Part shown: piece by piece, positions 16,030-26,441 of the stretch
How positions within the stretch are numbered: position 1 is the stretch's first letter
Layout of the letters: every line of letters begins with the position of its first letter
DNA from: Holophagaceae bacterium
Lineage (GTDB): Bacteria > Acidobacteriota > Holophagae > Holophagales > Holophagaceae
Direction of reading: 5' to 3'
NCBI GenBank assembly: GCA_023257195.1
Contig: JALRCU010000033.1
Coordinates: 1-41,740, forward strand
Length of the DNA: 41,740 nt
Made by a program: the position numbers and the translations under genes
Notes under the pieces: model-generated
Databases searched by the model: none
What the model saw: only the letters and a program-made list of their open reading frames with translations
What the model was told of the DNA's origin: nothing

Positions 16030-18072
16030 TTAAAGAGAGGACAAGAAAGTCTCGACCGTCTCCCATTCTCGAACTACAGGGAAAGGAGGAAGTGATGCAC
16101 GAACGATTCGGGCATAGGACTTTCCTTTCGGATCTTCATGGGGCATGAGAATACGCGGGTCCATAATGGCTACGACGCCACGATCTTTCTGAGTTCGAAT
16201 GAGTCGCCCCATACCTTGCTTTAGTTTTAACGCCATGAGAGGAACTTGGAGCTGGGTGAATCCCGCGAGGGTATCCTCCTCGTTTAATCGGGCCATACGA
16301 GCTTGCAGAATTGGGTCGTCAGGGGGAGCAAAAGGAAGGGCCATGACCACGACCAAGACCAAGGAGTCACCCGGAAGATCCACGCCCTGCCAAAAAGATG
16401 CCAATCCCAAAAGTACGGCTTGAGGAGTCGTACGAAATTCTTCCAAGAGCCCTTGGCGGTTCTGATGCTGCCCCTGAATAAAAAATGTCAGCGCAGGAAG
16501 CGCAACTTGTAACCGAGGGGAGAAGTACTCGAGCATTTTTCGACTTGTGAAAAGAATCATGGCTCTACCACGACTCGCACGACAGAGCCGTTCGATCGAG
16601 TTTTGACAATGGGTTAGCCAAATCTCTTCCCCTACTTGAGTCGCGCTAGCGCGACGCTCGGGGATCCCCGGGGGAACAAAAATAAGTCCCTGATTCTGAA
16701 AATCAAAAGGACTTTCAACGCTCTCCGATGCTTCACATTCCCGACGCGATAATCCTAAAGTGATTTGGAGGTGATCAAAACTCGAATCGCCTCTGAGGGT
16801 CGCAGAGGTCAAAACTACCGTTTCAAAACCTTGTCGTAACAATCGATCAAAAAAATCTCCAACATTGACAGGATTAGATTGAAACCGAACAAATGTCTTG
16901 GACTCACGATGAAGGGTAGAGACCCATCCTTCTGGGCTCATCAAACACTGATCCAGACACTGCGAAGCATACTGGATACGGTCCATCAATTTTTCCCATC
17001 CCAGTTCTTTTTCTTTTTGCATGGAAAGACGTTGGCATTCATGCCTCATGGCGTCCATGCAGGTTTGCCATGCCTGAAGATGGAGGGTTAAAGAATTCAC
17101 ATCCATGGCTTCGTCACCGAGTGCGTAGACCTTTGGCATACTGGGTACGGATTCTTGAAGATCCGCCCAAGCCTTACGAAGCGCAGGAAGATAAAGAGGG
17201 ATTTGACTAGGATCTTTGAGGTGCTTAGCGGCTTCTTCGAGGTCGCTGATCAACAGATTCATACTGCGCGTACTCCATGACCACGCACAGGAGTCGGTGA
17301 TCTGATCAGTCAATTCATGGGCTTCATCCAAAATTAAAATGGGCGCATCGGGGATCACTTGACCGAAATCGGATTCTCTCAATTGACGGTCAGCTAACAG
17401 CAGAGCGTGGTTAACAATAATGACATCCGCCTGGCTTGCTTGTTGTTTGAGTTGAGTAAGAAAACACGATTCATATTGAGCGCATTTTCGGCCGGTACAT
17501 CGCTCGGAGCGAGCATTCATGAGTTCCCATAAGGGTGAATCATCACTTTTTCCTAATTCGTCACCATCCCCCTGAGAGGTTTGAGTCATCCAGCGACCCA
17601 TCTTAAGCCATAATTTCTGGTCGGGAATCGTGAAAGTATCAGGCGGACTTTGTTGAAGCTCCTCCCATGCTTTTTTGCAAACGTAGTTACCCCGTCCCTT
17701 GACCACCACTCCTTTGATGGGCCTTTCGAGAATATTGGCCGCACGAGGCAGGTCTTCATCCATCAATTGCTGCTGAAGATTTTTTGTCCGCGTAGAAACC
17801 ACGATGGGTCTTTTCTTGCCGGCCAAAGCACTCAATAAATAAGCTAGGCTTTTACCCACCCCGGTTCCTGCTTCAAGAACTTGAACGACCGCAGGCGATA
17901 CTGAGCCGGCTCCATTCTCAAGCCACTGGATTCGTCGTTGGGATCCCTCTTCAATCGCATCATAAAGAATCTCTGCCATCCGTCTCTGGCCTGGGCGTAC
18001 CTCAGCCCCTGGGAAAAACTTGAAGAGGGCCCCGTTTTGCTCATCAAAAAAGGAATCCATCGGATGGGTCAT
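16030..18072 (-). CDS. dinG: DinG-family ATP-dependent DNA helicase
   Basis: The 680-residue superfamily 2 helicase (XPD-like) has Walker A EAGTGVGKSLAYLL at residues 67-80, the DEAH box ILDEAHEL, and motif VI QGMGRLIRTQKDRG near the end. Cysteines for the 4Fe-4S cluster appear at GNYVCKK and in RCTGRKCAQYESCF, so the iron-sulfur domain is intact. DinG-type enzymes unwind DNA 5' to 3', including R-loops and forks. The start is the ATG at 18072 (a second ATG is four codons later); no strong ribosome binding site precedes it. Confidence 0.93.
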   Translation of the reverse strand: MTHPMDSFFDEQNGALFKFFPGAEVRPGQRRMAEILYDAIEEGSQRRIQWLENGAGSVSPAVVQVLEAGTGVGKSLAYLLSALAGKKRPIVVSTRTKNLQQQLMDEDLPRAANILERPIKGVVVKGRGNYVCKKAWEELQQSPPDTFTIPDQKLWLKMGRWMTQTSQGDGDELGKSDDSPLWELMNARSERCTGRKCAQYESCFLTQLKQQASQADVIIVNHALLLADRQLRESDFGQVIPDAPILILDEAHELTDQITDSCAWSWSTRSMNLLISDLEEAAKHLKDPSQIPLYLPALRKAWADLQESVPSMPKVYALGDEAMDVNSLTLHLQAWQTCMDAMRHECQRLSMQKEKELGWEKLMDRIQYASQCLDQCLMSPEGWVSTLHRESKTFVRFQSNPVNVGDFFDRLLRQGFETVVLTSATLRGDSSFDHLQITLGLSRRECEASESVESPFDFQNQGLIFVPPGIPERRASATQVGEEIWLTHCQNSIERLCRASRGRAMILFTSRKMLEYFSPRLQVALPALTFFIQGQHQNRQGLLEEFRTTPQAVLLGLASFWQGVDLPGDSLVLVVVMALPFAPPDDPILQARMARLNEEDTLAGFTQLQVPLMALKLKQGMGRLIRTQKDRGVVAIMDPRILMPHEDPKGKSYARIVRASLPPFPVVREWETVETFLSSL

Positions 18073-18105
18073 GCGTAGATCTCGGAAAATGAAGACTAAA
18101 CAGAT

Positions 18106-18130
18106 AAAAAAGCCTCACCGGGAGCAAGGC
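18106..18130 (-). terminator. Rho-independent terminator-like hairpin read on the minus strand, upstream of dinG
   Basis: Read on the minus strand, GCCTTGCT-CCC-GGTGAGGC forms an 8-bp stem (four Watson-Crick closing pairs, then wobbles) followed at once by TTTTTT. It would stop minus-strand transcripts, perhaps read-through from icmF, before dinG. It also lies in the 74-base gap where the promoter of the BlaI-like gene on the plus strand must sit. Confidence 0.6.
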
Positions 18131-18146
18131 ATTAGAGAATAGCCTA

Positions 18147-18545
18147 ATGTGGAACACTAAAAATCCCCCCCTATTTCTCCCAACCGAGGGTGAGTATAAA
18201 ATTTTACGCGCCTTGTGGAAACGAGGTCCGAGTACGGTGAGTGAGATTCAAACCCTTTGTTCAGAAGAACACCCCATGGGCTATACCACTGCCTTAAAGT
18301 TCTTGCAGATTTTATTGGCGAAGAAGGCCGTGATCAGAGAGCGTCGTGGCCGTCGTGATATCTATCAAGTTGCGGTGAAATACGAAGAAGTAAATCGGAT
18401 ACTATCGCTGAAGCATTTAGCTCTACTGTATGACGGGGTAGCCATGGAATGGGTTCGATCAGCCCTAAAATACAAATGGATCAAAACGAAGGATCTACAG
18501 CGACTCATCAAGCCAAGAAAAAAAGTTAAAAAAAGAAAGAAGTGA
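18147..18545 (+). CDS. BlaI/MecI/CopY-family winged-helix repressor
   Basis: The 132-residue protein matches the penicillinase-repressor family: PTEGEYKILRALWKRGPSTVSEIQ at the start, then MGYTTALKFLQILLAKKAVIRERRGRRDIYQ, the recognition helix and wing. The C-terminus ends in a run of Lys/Arg. BlaI and MecI are usually next to an M56-type sensor protease (BlaR1/MecR1); none is present here, since the neighbours are dinG and icmF. Its target is therefore unknown. It converges on icmF with 47 bases between. Confidence 0.85.
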   Translation: MWNTKNPPLFLPTEGEYKILRALWKRGPSTVSEIQTLCSEEHPMGYTTALKFLQILLAKKAVIRERRGRRDIYQVAVKYEEVNRILSLKHLALLYDGVAMEWVRSALKYKWIKTKDLQRLIKPRKKVKKRKK

Positions 18546-18592
18546 TCCAGGCGATCTTACCGGTCTCCCTGCTTGCTTCTTCCCATTACGTT

Positions 18593-21500
18593 CTACATGT
18601 TTCTTCGATACTGGCCGCCTACTTCGTAAAGGGCTTGGCTAATCTGGCCCAAACTACATACCTTGACCGCCTCCAACAGACCCTCAAAGATATTATCGTG
18701 TCGGCGGGCCCTCTCTTTAAGTTGAGCTAAGGCTTGAGGAGCACGGTCCTGATTGCGTCGATGAAAAGCCTCAAGATTAGCGATCTGCCTTTCTTTCTCT
18801 TCTTCAGTGCTTCGGATCAGTTCAATCGAACTCAACTCGGGGGGTTGAGGGTTCAGGAACGTATTTACGCCGATAATCGGCAGTTCGCCACTATGCTTTA
18901 AGTGCTCATAAAGCATCGACTCTTCTTGAATTTTGCCTCGTTGATACATGGTTTCCATGGCGCCGAGAACTCCCCCGCGATCGTTAAGTCTTTGAAATTC
19001 ACTTAGGATCGCCTCTTCGACTAATTCCGTGAGTGTCTCAATAATAAAAGAACCCTGAAGAGAGTTCTCGTTTTTGGCAAGTCCTAATTCGCGGTTAATA
19101 ATGTGCTGGATCGCTAAAGCGCGACGGACGCTTTCTTCGGTCGGCGTGGTAATGGCTTCATCATAAGCATTTGTATGAAGACTATTGCAATTATCGTAAA
19201 TGGCATACAGAGCCTGAAGCGTGGTTCGGATATCGTTAAAATCAATTTCTTGAGCATGAAGTGATCGACCGGAAGTCTGAATATGGTATTTCAACTTTTG
19301 ACTTCGCTCATTGGCATGATAGCGACGCTTCAGGGCGACCGCCCAGATCCGTCTGGCCACGCGGCCGATGACGGAATATTCAGGATCCATCCCGTTGCTA
19401 AAAAAGAAACTTAGATTCTGAGCGAAGTCGTCGATGGCCATGCCCCGACTCAAATAATATTCAACATAAGTGAACCCATTGGCCAGAGTGAAAGCTACTT
19501 GGGTTATGGGATTGGCCCCTGCTTCGGCAATGTGATAGCCCGAAATGGAAACACTGTAGAAGTTTTTTACATGATGATGGACAAAGCTGCTTTGCACATC
19601 TCCCATAACTTTCAAACTAAATTCGGTAGAAAAGATACAGGTATTCTGTGCTTGATCTTCTTTTAAAATATCTGCCTGAACGGTACCGCGAACCGTGGCG
19701 AGCGCCTCCGCCTTGAGTTTTTGATAAACGTCCGGGGGTAATAGTTCATCCGCACTTGCGCCAAGAAGGGCGAGGCCTAACCCATTATGCCCTTGGGGTA
19801 AATTACCGTGATAGCTGGGGAGTGGGATCCCTTTGGCTTGATACATGGCTTGAATTTTATTTTGGGCCTCGGCTAGTTGACCTTGGTCCTTCAGCCATTG
19901 CTCTGCTCGCTGGTCAATCGCCGCATTCAAAAAGAAAGCTAGGACCGTGGGGGCCGGCCCATTGATGGTCATCGAAACCGAGGTTTGTGAAGAAAGAAGA
20001 TTAAAGCCTGAGTAAAGTTTTTTAGCGTCGTCAATCGTAGCAATACTAACCCCGGCGTTACCTACTTTCCCGTAAACATCGGGGCGACGTCCGGGATCCT
20101 CTCCATACAGAGTGACGCTGTCGAAGGCCGTGGAAAGGCGAACCGCGGGTTGATCTTGACTCACATAATGGAAACGACGATTGGTTCGCTCAGGGCTCCC
20201 TTCTCCTGCGAACATGCGCGTAGGATCTTCTCCTTCGCGTTTAAATTCAAACACGCCCGCGGTGTAGGGGAATACCCCCGGCATGTTTTCAAGCAATTGC
20301 CATTGGAGTTGGTCTCCCCAACTTTTATAGGTAGGTAAACTGACCTTTGGAATAGGGGTTCCACTCAGTGAGTTCGTAAAGTTCGGCCGCCTAATTTCTT
20401 TTCCGCGAACGACATAAACACTCTCGGCCGCCTCGTATTGCTGCTGTACTTTTGTCCAAGATTGGATAAGTTGCAGACAGTGTGGATCAAGAGCTTGAAG
20501 TCGACTTTGATACCGTTGTCGTAATAAAAGAATCGTAGAATCTCCACCTCTTAATAAGTGATCCACAGGATAAAGTTGTCCAGGAGGTAATGCAGTGTCA
20601 CCACACTCGTGAAGACTGATCCATAGTCCATAGGCAATGTCTGCTTCATTTGCTTGTGCCCGTGCCCATGCTTTATAGCTCTGAACGCATTCGGCAATTT
20701 CTCCCAAATAACGATTTCGATCCGAAGGAATCATTTGAAACTGTGCACCCTCTTTGGCTCTGGGTTGGAAAGTAGACAACCAGTCTTGTTGAGTTTTATT
20801 TTTCAAGACTTCAATGAGATGGGCGTATAAATGGTCCGTTCCCGGGTCATTAAAAAGGGAAGCCGTAGTCGAAAAAACCGGCATAGATTCAAGGGATTCC
20901 GAAAAAGCCTTACGCCCTCGCTGGACTTGTTTTTTGACATCACGTAGGGCATCTAATGAGCCTCGTTTGTCGGATTTATTAATCACGACTACGTCGGCAA
21001 AATCGAGCATATCAATTTTCTCTAACTGTGAGGCTGCACCAAATTCAGGCGTCATGACATATAAACTCACGTCCACCAGATCCGTAATCTCACTATCGCT
21101 TTGGCCAATACCCGCAGTCTCGACAATAATGAGATCAAAAGACCGATCTTGCAGATGAGCAAGAGCATTGGTAAGGGCCAAACTGGTAGCACGATGCGCA
21201 GCTTCCCGCGTCGCTAAACTTCTCATATATACGCGATCTCTTAATTCGGGGTGATAAAGAGAATTCATACGAATACGATCGCCGAGCAGGGCTCCCCCTG
21301 TTTTTCTTTTCGTGGGGTCTACGCTCAAAACCGCGACACGTTTTTGGCGAAAGTCGAACAAAAATCGCCTCAATAGCTCATCCGTCAGTGAACTTTTACC
21401 CGCGCCCCCCGTCCCAGTTATTCCGAGGATAGGCGTGGTCTTTTTTGTCCCGGGAGTGGGAGCTTGGCCCGCTTCCACTTGGGTAATCGTTCGAGCTAGG

Positions 21501-21997
21501 AGATCTGGGTGTGCGAAGGTCTGAACATCAAAATCGCACTGTCGTACTATTTCATTGATCATCCCCTGCAGACCCATTTCGCGACCATCATCGGGACTAA
21601 ATATTCGTGTAATGCCGTAATGATGAAGCTCTTCTATTTCTTCAGGGACAATCACACCCCCACCACCCCCAAAGACCTTAATGTGGGGTGCACCCTTCTC
21701 TTTTAAGAGGTCCAACATGTACTTAAAATATTCTAGGTGACCGCCTTGGTAACTAGAAATAGCGATACCTTGAACGTCTTCTTGAAGTGCCGTTATCACG
21801 ACATCATGCACCGATCGGTTGTGCCCGAGATGAATCACCTCACAGCCCGTGGCTTGAAGCATTCTCCGCATAATATTGATGCTGGCATCATGCCCATCGA
21901 ATAAACTAGCAGCCGTCACCAAGCGTATTTTGTGTTGGGGGCTATAGATAGACTCATCCCACTTGGGGCGAGACAAAGCTGGTTTTGTAAGATTCAT
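18593..21997 (-). CDS. icmF: IcmF, fused adenosylcobalamin-dependent isobutyryl-CoA mutase with G-protein chaperone
   Basis: The 1134-residue fusion has three parts. Residues about 20-150 are the B12-binding domain ([15 protein letters not shown], with Asp34 and His36 of the cobalamin motif; [10 protein letters not shown]). Residues about 185-420 form the MeaI-type GTPase chaperone (Walker A GTGGAGKS at 195-202; [14 protein letters not shown]-like [19 protein letters not shown]). The rest is the substrate-binding barrel ([37 protein letters not shown]). IcmF interconverts isobutyryl- and n-butyryl-CoA, with side activity on pivalyl-CoA in some homologues. The start ATG has AAGG upstream. It stands alone, with its own gap of 145 bases upstream. 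Confidence 0.95.
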   Translation of the reverse strand: MNLTKPALSRPKWDESIYSPQHKIRLVTAASLFDGHDASINIMRRMLQATGCEVIHLGHNRSVHDVVITALQEDVQGIAISSYQGGHLEYFKYMLDLLKEKGAPHIKVFGGGGGVIVPEEIEELHHYGITRIFSPDDGREMGLQGMINEIVRQCDFDVQTFAHPDLLARTITQVEAGQAPTPGTKKTTPILGITGTGGAGKSSLTDELLRRFLFDFRQKRVAVLSVDPTKRKTGGALLGDRIRMNSLYHPELRDRVYMRSLATREAAHRATSLALTNALAHLQDRSFDLIIVETAGIGQSDSEITDLVDVSLYVMTPEFGAASQLEKIDMLDFADVVVINKSDKRGSLDALRDVKKQVQRGRKAFSESLESMPVFSTTASLFNDPGTDHLYAHLIEVLKNKTQQDWLSTFQPRAKEGAQFQMIPSDRNRYLGEIAECVQSYKAWARAQANEADIAYGLWISLHECGDTALPPGQLYPVDHLLRGGDSTILLLRQRYQSRLQALDPHCLQLIQSWTKVQQQYEAAESVYVVRGKEIRRPNFTNSLSGTPIPKVSLPTYKSWGDQLQWQLLENMPGVFPYTAGVFEFKREGEDPTRMFAGEGSPERTNRRFHYVSQDQPAVRLSTAFDSVTLYGEDPGRRPDVYGKVGNAGVSIATIDDAKKLYSGFNLLSSQTSVSMTINGPAPTVLAFFLNAAIDQRAEQWLKDQGQLAEAQNKIQAMYQAKGIPLPSYHGNLPQGHNGLGLALLGASADELLPPDVYQKLKAEALATVRGTVQADILKEDQAQNTCIFSTEFSLKVMGDVQSSFVHHHVKNFYSVSISGYHIAEAGANPITQVAFTLANGFTYVEYYLSRGMAIDDFAQNLSFFFSNGMDPEYSVIGRVARRIWAVALKRRYHANERSQKLKYHIQTSGRSLHAQEIDFNDIRTTLQALYAIYDNCNSLHTNAYDEAITTPTEESVRRALAIQHIINRELGLAKNENSLQGSFIIETLTELVEEAILSEFQRLNDRGGVLGAMETMYQRGKIQEESMLYEHLKHSGELPIIGVNTFLNPQPPELSSIELIRSTEEEKERQIANLEAFHRRNQDRAPQALAQLKERARRHDNIFEGLLEAVKVCSLGQISQALYEVGGQYRRNM

Positions 21998-22142
21998 GAA
22001 AACCTTATATTCTCTAGGGTTTTATTTATTTTACCCCTTAATGCACCCCTTTCTTTCCTTAAACTGTTCCCCCCTCTAATCTTATAGAATGGGGTCTGAT
22101 AAAAGTTAGTACCCCTCACTCAAAAACTTCGATAGGAATTCA

Positions 22143-23336
22143 ATGCTTGGCCCATGGATGAAGATTGGTTGTTTACTTTTCGTAGCCCCGATCGTTTGGG
22201 GCCAAGATACAAAAGCTATCGAGGATAAGTGGATCAATCAGTTTCGTCGCGAAGCCAAACCCCCAACTGTTGAAGTTACCCAAAGTCTAACGGTCGATGA
22301 AATACAGCAAATCAGAATATTTAACGACATTCGAACTTCTGTTGTCTATATTGCTCCGGTGGAGACATCATCGAAAGATGAATCAACGTCCCTAGGACCC
22401 CGCACGTCCACTTCGGCCACAGGGATGGTCTGGGATCATTTTGGCCATATCGTCACCAATGCTCACGCCGTTCTAGTCAATCAAAGTGTGCGGTCCTCCG
22501 AGGGATTCATCGAAACTCAGGGACTCGCTGAAGAGGTCGAAGTCACCCTGGCCAATCAAAAGAAATACAAGGCTCGCGTGATCGGTCATTCGTTCGCTTA
22601 CGACCTCGCTGTTCTTCAGGTTTTTGCCCCCCTTAATGAACTAAAGCCCGTTCGTTTAGCCTCTAGTAGTAATTTAAAAATTGGTCAAAAAGCCATGGTG
22701 GTGGGTAATCCGTACGGCTTAGATCATACGTTATCGGTTGGCGTCGTTTCGGCACTTAAGCGAGAGGTGATCAATGTCATCTCTCCCCAAATTGGCGGAG
22801 TAACAATCCGCGATGCAATTCAGGTTGATGCAACCATCAATCCTGGAAATAGTGGGGGCCCTCTTTTGGATAGTCAAGGGCGTGTGATTGGCATGACGAC
22901 CGAAGTAGTTACGAAAGCCGATGGCCTAAGCAATGCCCGAATCGCTTTTGCGATTTCTACCGAAACAATGATCAGCGTTATTCCGGAACTCATTGCTCAA
23001 GGGCGACTCAGGCTTCCCCAATTAGGTTTTATCTCCGCCACGGATTTAACCCAAAAGTCCTTAGGCCTCCAAGGCCAAGGAGCCTTAGTCGAATCAGTCT
23101 TGGATAACAGTCCAGCTCAGCTCGGAGGCCTCAAGGGAACTCGAAGAGATCTGGCCGGCAATCCTTCGATGGTTGGAGACTTGATTGTCGACTTCGAAGG
23201 ACGGCCCGTCTTGAGTGCGGGGCAGCTTTTAGGTTATTTAGAACAAAATAGAAATCGAAACAACTACCGCTTGATCGTTAAGCGCGGCGAAGAAATGATC
23301 AATCTTACTATCTCGATAAAGAAATCTAAGCCCTAG
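22143..23336 (+). CDS. HtrA/DegP-like periplasmic serine protease
   Basis: The 397-residue exported protein has a signal peptide ending near WGQD (residue 21). The trypsin-like domain has an intact catalytic triad: His108 in IVTNAHAVL, Asp154 in FAYDLAVLQV and Ser237 in NPGNSGGPLLD. One PDZ domain covers about 300-390 (LGFISATDL...GALVESVLDNSPAQLGGL...GDLIVDFEGRPV). Such S1C proteases degrade or chaperone misfolded envelope proteins. It has one PDZ, as in DegS-like or plant-Deg-like forms, not two as in DegP. It converges with the next gene, with stops overlapping by 4 bases. Confidence 0.92.
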   Translation: MLGPWMKIGCLLFVAPIVWGQDTKAIEDKWINQFRREAKPPTVEVTQSLTVDEIQQIRIFNDIRTSVVYIAPVETSSKDESTSLGPRTSTSATGMVWDHFGHIVTNAHAVLVNQSVRSSEGFIETQGLAEEVEVTLANQKKYKARVIGHSFAYDLAVLQVFAPLNELKPVRLASSSNLKIGQKAMVVGNPYGLDHTLSVGVVSALKREVINVISPQIGGVTIRDAIQVDATINPGNSGGPLLDSQGRVIGMTTEVVTKADGLSNARIAFAISTETMISVIPELIAQGRLRLPQLGFISATDLTQKSLGLQGQGALVESVLDNSPAQLGGLKGTRRDLAGNPSMVGDLIVDFEGRPVLSAGQLLGYLEQNRNRNNYRLIVKRGEEMINLTISIKKSKP

Positions 23337-24013
23337 TAACGAATACCTACCCCAAAAGTCCACAAGCGATTAAATTCTTGTCCGGTCCCCTGAGTATTTA
23401 AGAGATCTACCAAAGATTGCGTTGAGTTTACTACAACCGGTTTATTCGCATTCAGGGGCTGCTGCCAACTAGCAGTGATATAAGCATCCACAGGCACAAA
23501 TGGAATTCTATAACGCGCACCCACCCGCATCCATGTCCGTCCAATAGTTTTAGAGTTCGAGACCTTATCTAAAATAACTTCATACGATTGAAAACGCTGA
23601 ATGAGGCCAAACTCGCCACCAACCCCAATAAAAGGGGCCCAAATAATCGCATTCAGCCCTACGCCCACCCCTTGTTGTTTTACGGCACTCGTTAAATTTA
23701 TTTGAGTCTGTGAAACGGGAAGACCGGTTATGGGAAGCTGAGCAATCGTTCCCTCGTTTTTGAAATCACTATATTCCAAACTTCCATCAAGACTAAAAAG
23801 CCCTGCATCAAAAATTGCCTTGCTTCCTGTAACGATATATCCTTTACCCGTATCAAACTCTCCCCCCTGAAGAGCGGTTGTGCCCGTCAATAAGGTGTTA
23901 GGTAAATTACTGCTTTTGGGAGAGGGAATCTCTAGACGGATGTCCCACTGAGCAGAGAGCGGAAGTACCACGATCATAGACACCAGGACGCATCGAAATC
24001 TTCTTTGTTTCAC
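23333..24013 (-). CDS. Probable outer-membrane beta-barrel protein, unknown function
   Basis: The 226-residue protein has a signal peptide (hydrophobic VLVSMIVVLPLSAQ). It then shows alternating polar/aromatic strands and ends in Tyr (GVGIRY), a typical outer-membrane C-terminal signature. I recognise no named family. The GTG at 24011-24013 is chosen as start: it overlaps the stop of the upstream thioredoxin-like gene (GTGA) and has GGAGG five bases before it. An in-frame GTG at 24025 is less well placed. Confidence 0.7.
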   Translation of the reverse strand: MKQRRFRCVLVSMIVVLPLSAQWDIRLEIPSPKSSNLPNTLLTGTTALQGGEFDTGKGYIVTGSKAIFDAGLFSLDGSLEYSDFKNEGTIAQLPITGLPVSQTQINLTSAVKQQGVGVGLNAIIWAPFIGVGGEFGLIQRFQSYEVILDKVSNSKTIGRTWMRVGARYRIPFVPVDAYITASWQQPLNANKPVVVNSTQSLVDLLNTQGTGQEFNRLWTFGVGIRY

Positions 24014-24558
24014 AAGTTCCTCCACTTAATAGAACAACCAAGCGATGGTTTTTGGTCTGTTGAAATTGGCTGATGATTTAGGATACCCTCAATGGCTTTT
24101 CTCAAATCCTGACTTGTTACGAGCTGCGGATCTTTCCATGAATCATCCAGTCTTCCTCGGTATACCAAACGGTGATGGGTGTTAAAAAGAAAAAAGTCTG
24201 GAGTACATTCTGCACCTAAACTGCGAGCCAAATCTTGTGATTGATCCCAGAGGTAAGGAAAAGCATAATCCTTATGTTGTGAGCGCTGGACCATAGCCTC
24301 AAAACTATCCTCGGGGTAGGCATCAGGATCGTTAGCATTAATTCCAATCACCTGAATGCGGCCGCGGTAATCCCGAGTGAGTTGATCGATGCGGTCTTCC
24401 ACGGCGTGAACGTATGGGCAATGATTGCACAAGATTGCTAAAACCGTAGGGGTGCCTTGGAGATCAGCATTTGACCAATACTGGCCCTGGGCTGAGGGCA
24501 GGGAGAAAGCAGGCATGTCCAGCCCCAAAGGGGTCATTTTAGAGAAGGTTAATCCCAT
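24010..24558 (-). CDS. Thioredoxin-like / AhpC-TSA-type redoxin
   Basis: The 182-residue protein has the thioredoxin-like fold with an active-site CNHC in VLAILCNHCPYVHAVEDRID near residues 48-51, then IQVIGINANDPDAYPEDSF and YLWDQSQDLARSLGAECTPDFFLF, which carries the cis-proline. No signal peptide is visible, so it is probably cytoplasmic. The CNHCP motif is the group usually annotated as 'thioredoxin family protein' of unknown partner. It overlaps the outer-membrane protein gene downstream by 4 bases, which links the two. Confidence 0.88.
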   Translation of the reverse strand: MGLTFSKMTPLGLDMPAFSLPSAQGQYWSNADLQGTPTVLAILCNHCPYVHAVEDRIDQLTRDYRGRIQVIGINANDPDAYPEDSFEAMVQRSQHKDYAFPYLWDQSQDLARSLGAECTPDFFLFNTHHRLVYRGRLDDSWKDPQLVTSQDLRKAIEGILNHQPISTDQKPSLGCSIKWRNL

Positions 24559-24744
24559 ATTTTCAACAGATACCCCTCTGCAAGATTACCGCGATTCTTA
24601 AGTCGCCTCATGAACGTAACCAATTGTTACAATTGCAGATGCTCTTAGCTCAATAATTAAATATAAATTCCAGGCTCAGAACCGGACTCTATTGGTAAAT
24701 CGACTGCTTATTAATTGCGCCAAGATCAACGTTTACAATAGAAC

Positions 24745-25575
24745 ATGATCTACATATTAACGATCGAGATGATATCAATCGCTTCCGAATGCGAGGAGAC
24801 GTTATTCAATCTGGGTGCCCAATCTCTTGTTTTCGAAGCTGAAAGTTCTTTGATGAAGGCCTATTTCTCATATCCACCCAATCTCGAAGTTTTAAAAAAG
24901 AAGATCCAAGTGGAGATTTTGTCTATCGAAACGATTAGAGAAGAGGATTGGTTAAAGCATAATCGCGACAGTTTTCAGCCCATTCTCATTGGCCAGCACT
25001 TTAGAGTTCTTCCTACATGGAAGGACGGTGAGACCGAGGATCAACGATGGAACATTCGACTGAACCCCGGACTTGCTTTTGGTACCGGAGGACACGAAAC
25101 CACCAGACTCTGCGCTCATTTTTTGGAAAAGATTACACAAGAATTCAAGATCGACTCGGTCTTAGATGTAGGATGTGGGACCGGACTCCTAGCGCTAATA
25201 TCTTCATTATTAGGCGTTCCGAAGGTCGTTGCCATGGATCATGATCCTAATTGCGAGAATTGCATCCGTGAGCTTCTAGAAGATAATCAACATTTGAATC
25301 CAAAACCGGACTTCCGATATTTTATTGGTAGCCTAGATGATCCTAGAATAGGGGAAGGGTATGACTGCATTGTCGCCAATATTCTGCTCGAAACCATTAA
25401 TGAACTATTGCCCGATTTGGTTCGCCATCTCAATCCCGGCGGCCACCTTATTGTCTCCGGCATTCCTTCGTCGCGAACTGACGAAGCTGCTATTGACCTT
25501 ACGCTTCACGGACTGCAACTTCAATCAATTCTAACCGAAGGAAGTTGGGTTGCTCTCCACGCACGGCTACACTAA
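24745..25575 (+). CDS. prmA: PrmA, ribosomal protein L11 methyltransferase
   Basis: The 276-residue SAM-dependent enzyme trimethylates ribosomal protein L11. It has the N-terminal small domain, then INPGLAFGTGGHETTR-like LNPGLAFGTGGHETTRLC, the SAM motif VLDVGCGTGLLALI near residue 140, and the catalytic-loop signature CIVANILLETI. The ribosome binding site before the ATG at 24745 is weak. The stop overlaps the murI start by one base (TAATG). The 186 bases upstream hold no gene I can support. Confidence 0.93.
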   Translation: MIYILTIEMISIASECEETLFNLGAQSLVFEAESSLMKAYFSYPPNLEVLKKKIQVEILSIETIREEDWLKHNRDSFQPILIGQHFRVLPTWKDGETEDQRWNIRLNPGLAFGTGGHETTRLCAHFLEKITQEFKIDSVLDVGCGTGLLALISSLLGVPKVVAMDHDPNCENCIRELLEDNQHLNPKPDFRYFIGSLDDPRIGEGYDCIVANILLETINELLPDLVRHLNPGGHLIVSGIPSSRTDEAAIDLTLHGLQLQSILTEGSWVALHARLH

Positions 25576-26363
25576 TGACAATGTCTTCTCCCATTGCAGT
25601 CTTCGATAGCGGTATTGGTGGGCTCACTGTTGTACAAGCACTTCGTCAACAAATGCCCGAGGAAACTATCGTGTACCTAGGGGACACGGCCCGAGTTCCC
25701 TACGGAACGAAAAGTGCAAGCACCATCCAGCGCTACGCAATCCAAGCGGCGGAAAAATTAGCATCGTATAAACCTAAACTTTTAATCATTGCTTGTAATA
25801 CAGCCTCTGCCTATGGTCTAGAAATCTTAAAACGCCGATGGAGTATCCCGGTTTTAGGAGTTATTGAAGCAAGTGCGAGATTGGCCTTAACCCATAGTCA
25901 TTCGATCGCCGTTCTCGCTACTCGTGCCACCGTCACGAGCGACATTTATCCTCAGACGCTCAAAGCGATGAATACCGCTGTCTCCGTTCATAGTATGGCA
26001 GCCCCCCTACTTGTATCTTTAGCCGAAGAAGGATGGTGGGATAATTCCATCACAGAAGATATTTGTCGTTACTACTTAGCAGATCTACCCGCCTCTGTGA
26101 ATACCGTCATATTAGGCTGCACACATTTCCCCGTCTTTCTCCCGATACTAGAACGCATCAGACCGGACCTTAAATGGATCGATAGCGGTACACCCCTTGC
26201 CAAAGAAGTTCGAAAGCTTCTCAGTAATACAACAAGGTCCCAGGCCCCCACTTCTCATCCCACCTTAAGACTTCTGGTTACAGATGAAAGCACGAAACTT
26301 CACGAACTAGCCTCTAGGTTTTTAGGCGAATCAGCCCCCCCTATTGAATTAATAAATATTTAG
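25575..26363 (+). CDS. murI: MurI, glutamate racemase
   Basis: The 262-residue enzyme makes D-glutamate for peptidoglycan. The two catalytic cysteines are Cys74 in IIACNTASAYG and Cys182 in VILGCTHFPVFLP. The opening VFDSGIGGLTVV and GDTARVPYGTKS are diagnostic. The start is the ATG that shares a base with the prmA stop; an ATG two codons later is possible. An earlier in-frame TTG at 25545 overlaps prmA needlessly. Confidence 0.96.
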   Translation: MTMSSPIAVFDSGIGGLTVVQALRQQMPEETIVYLGDTARVPYGTKSASTIQRYAIQAAEKLASYKPKLLIIACNTASAYGLEILKRRWSIPVLGVIEASARLALTHSHSIAVLATRATVTSDIYPQTLKAMNTAVSVHSMAAPLLVSLAEEGWWDNSITEDICRYYLADLPASVNTVILGCTHFPVFLPILERIRPDLKWIDSGTPLAKEVRKLLSNTTRSQAPTSHPTLRLLVTDESTKLHELASRFLGESAPPIELINI

Positions 26364-26441
26364 TCCATGAAGATACGCGGATGAAGCTAGCAATTAAATA
26401 ATTTAATGCGCATGGGATAATGAAAGGTTCGGAGCGCAGCC

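Noticed and set aside
18542-18730. A 62-residue plus-strand frame after the BlaI-like gene, as a missing sensor
   Set aside because: It mostly covers the antisense of the icmF 3' end and has no M56 peptidase motif.
24621-24635. CAATTG-TTA-CAATTG, possible operator before prmA
   Set aside because: Short AT-rich palindromes of this kind arise by chance, and no regulator or second copy supports it.
24650-24720. A tRNA-like string (TAGCTCAAT) in the gap before prmA
   Set aside because: There is no T-arm GGTTCGA-type sequence, no matching acceptor stem and no anticodon arm at the right spacing.
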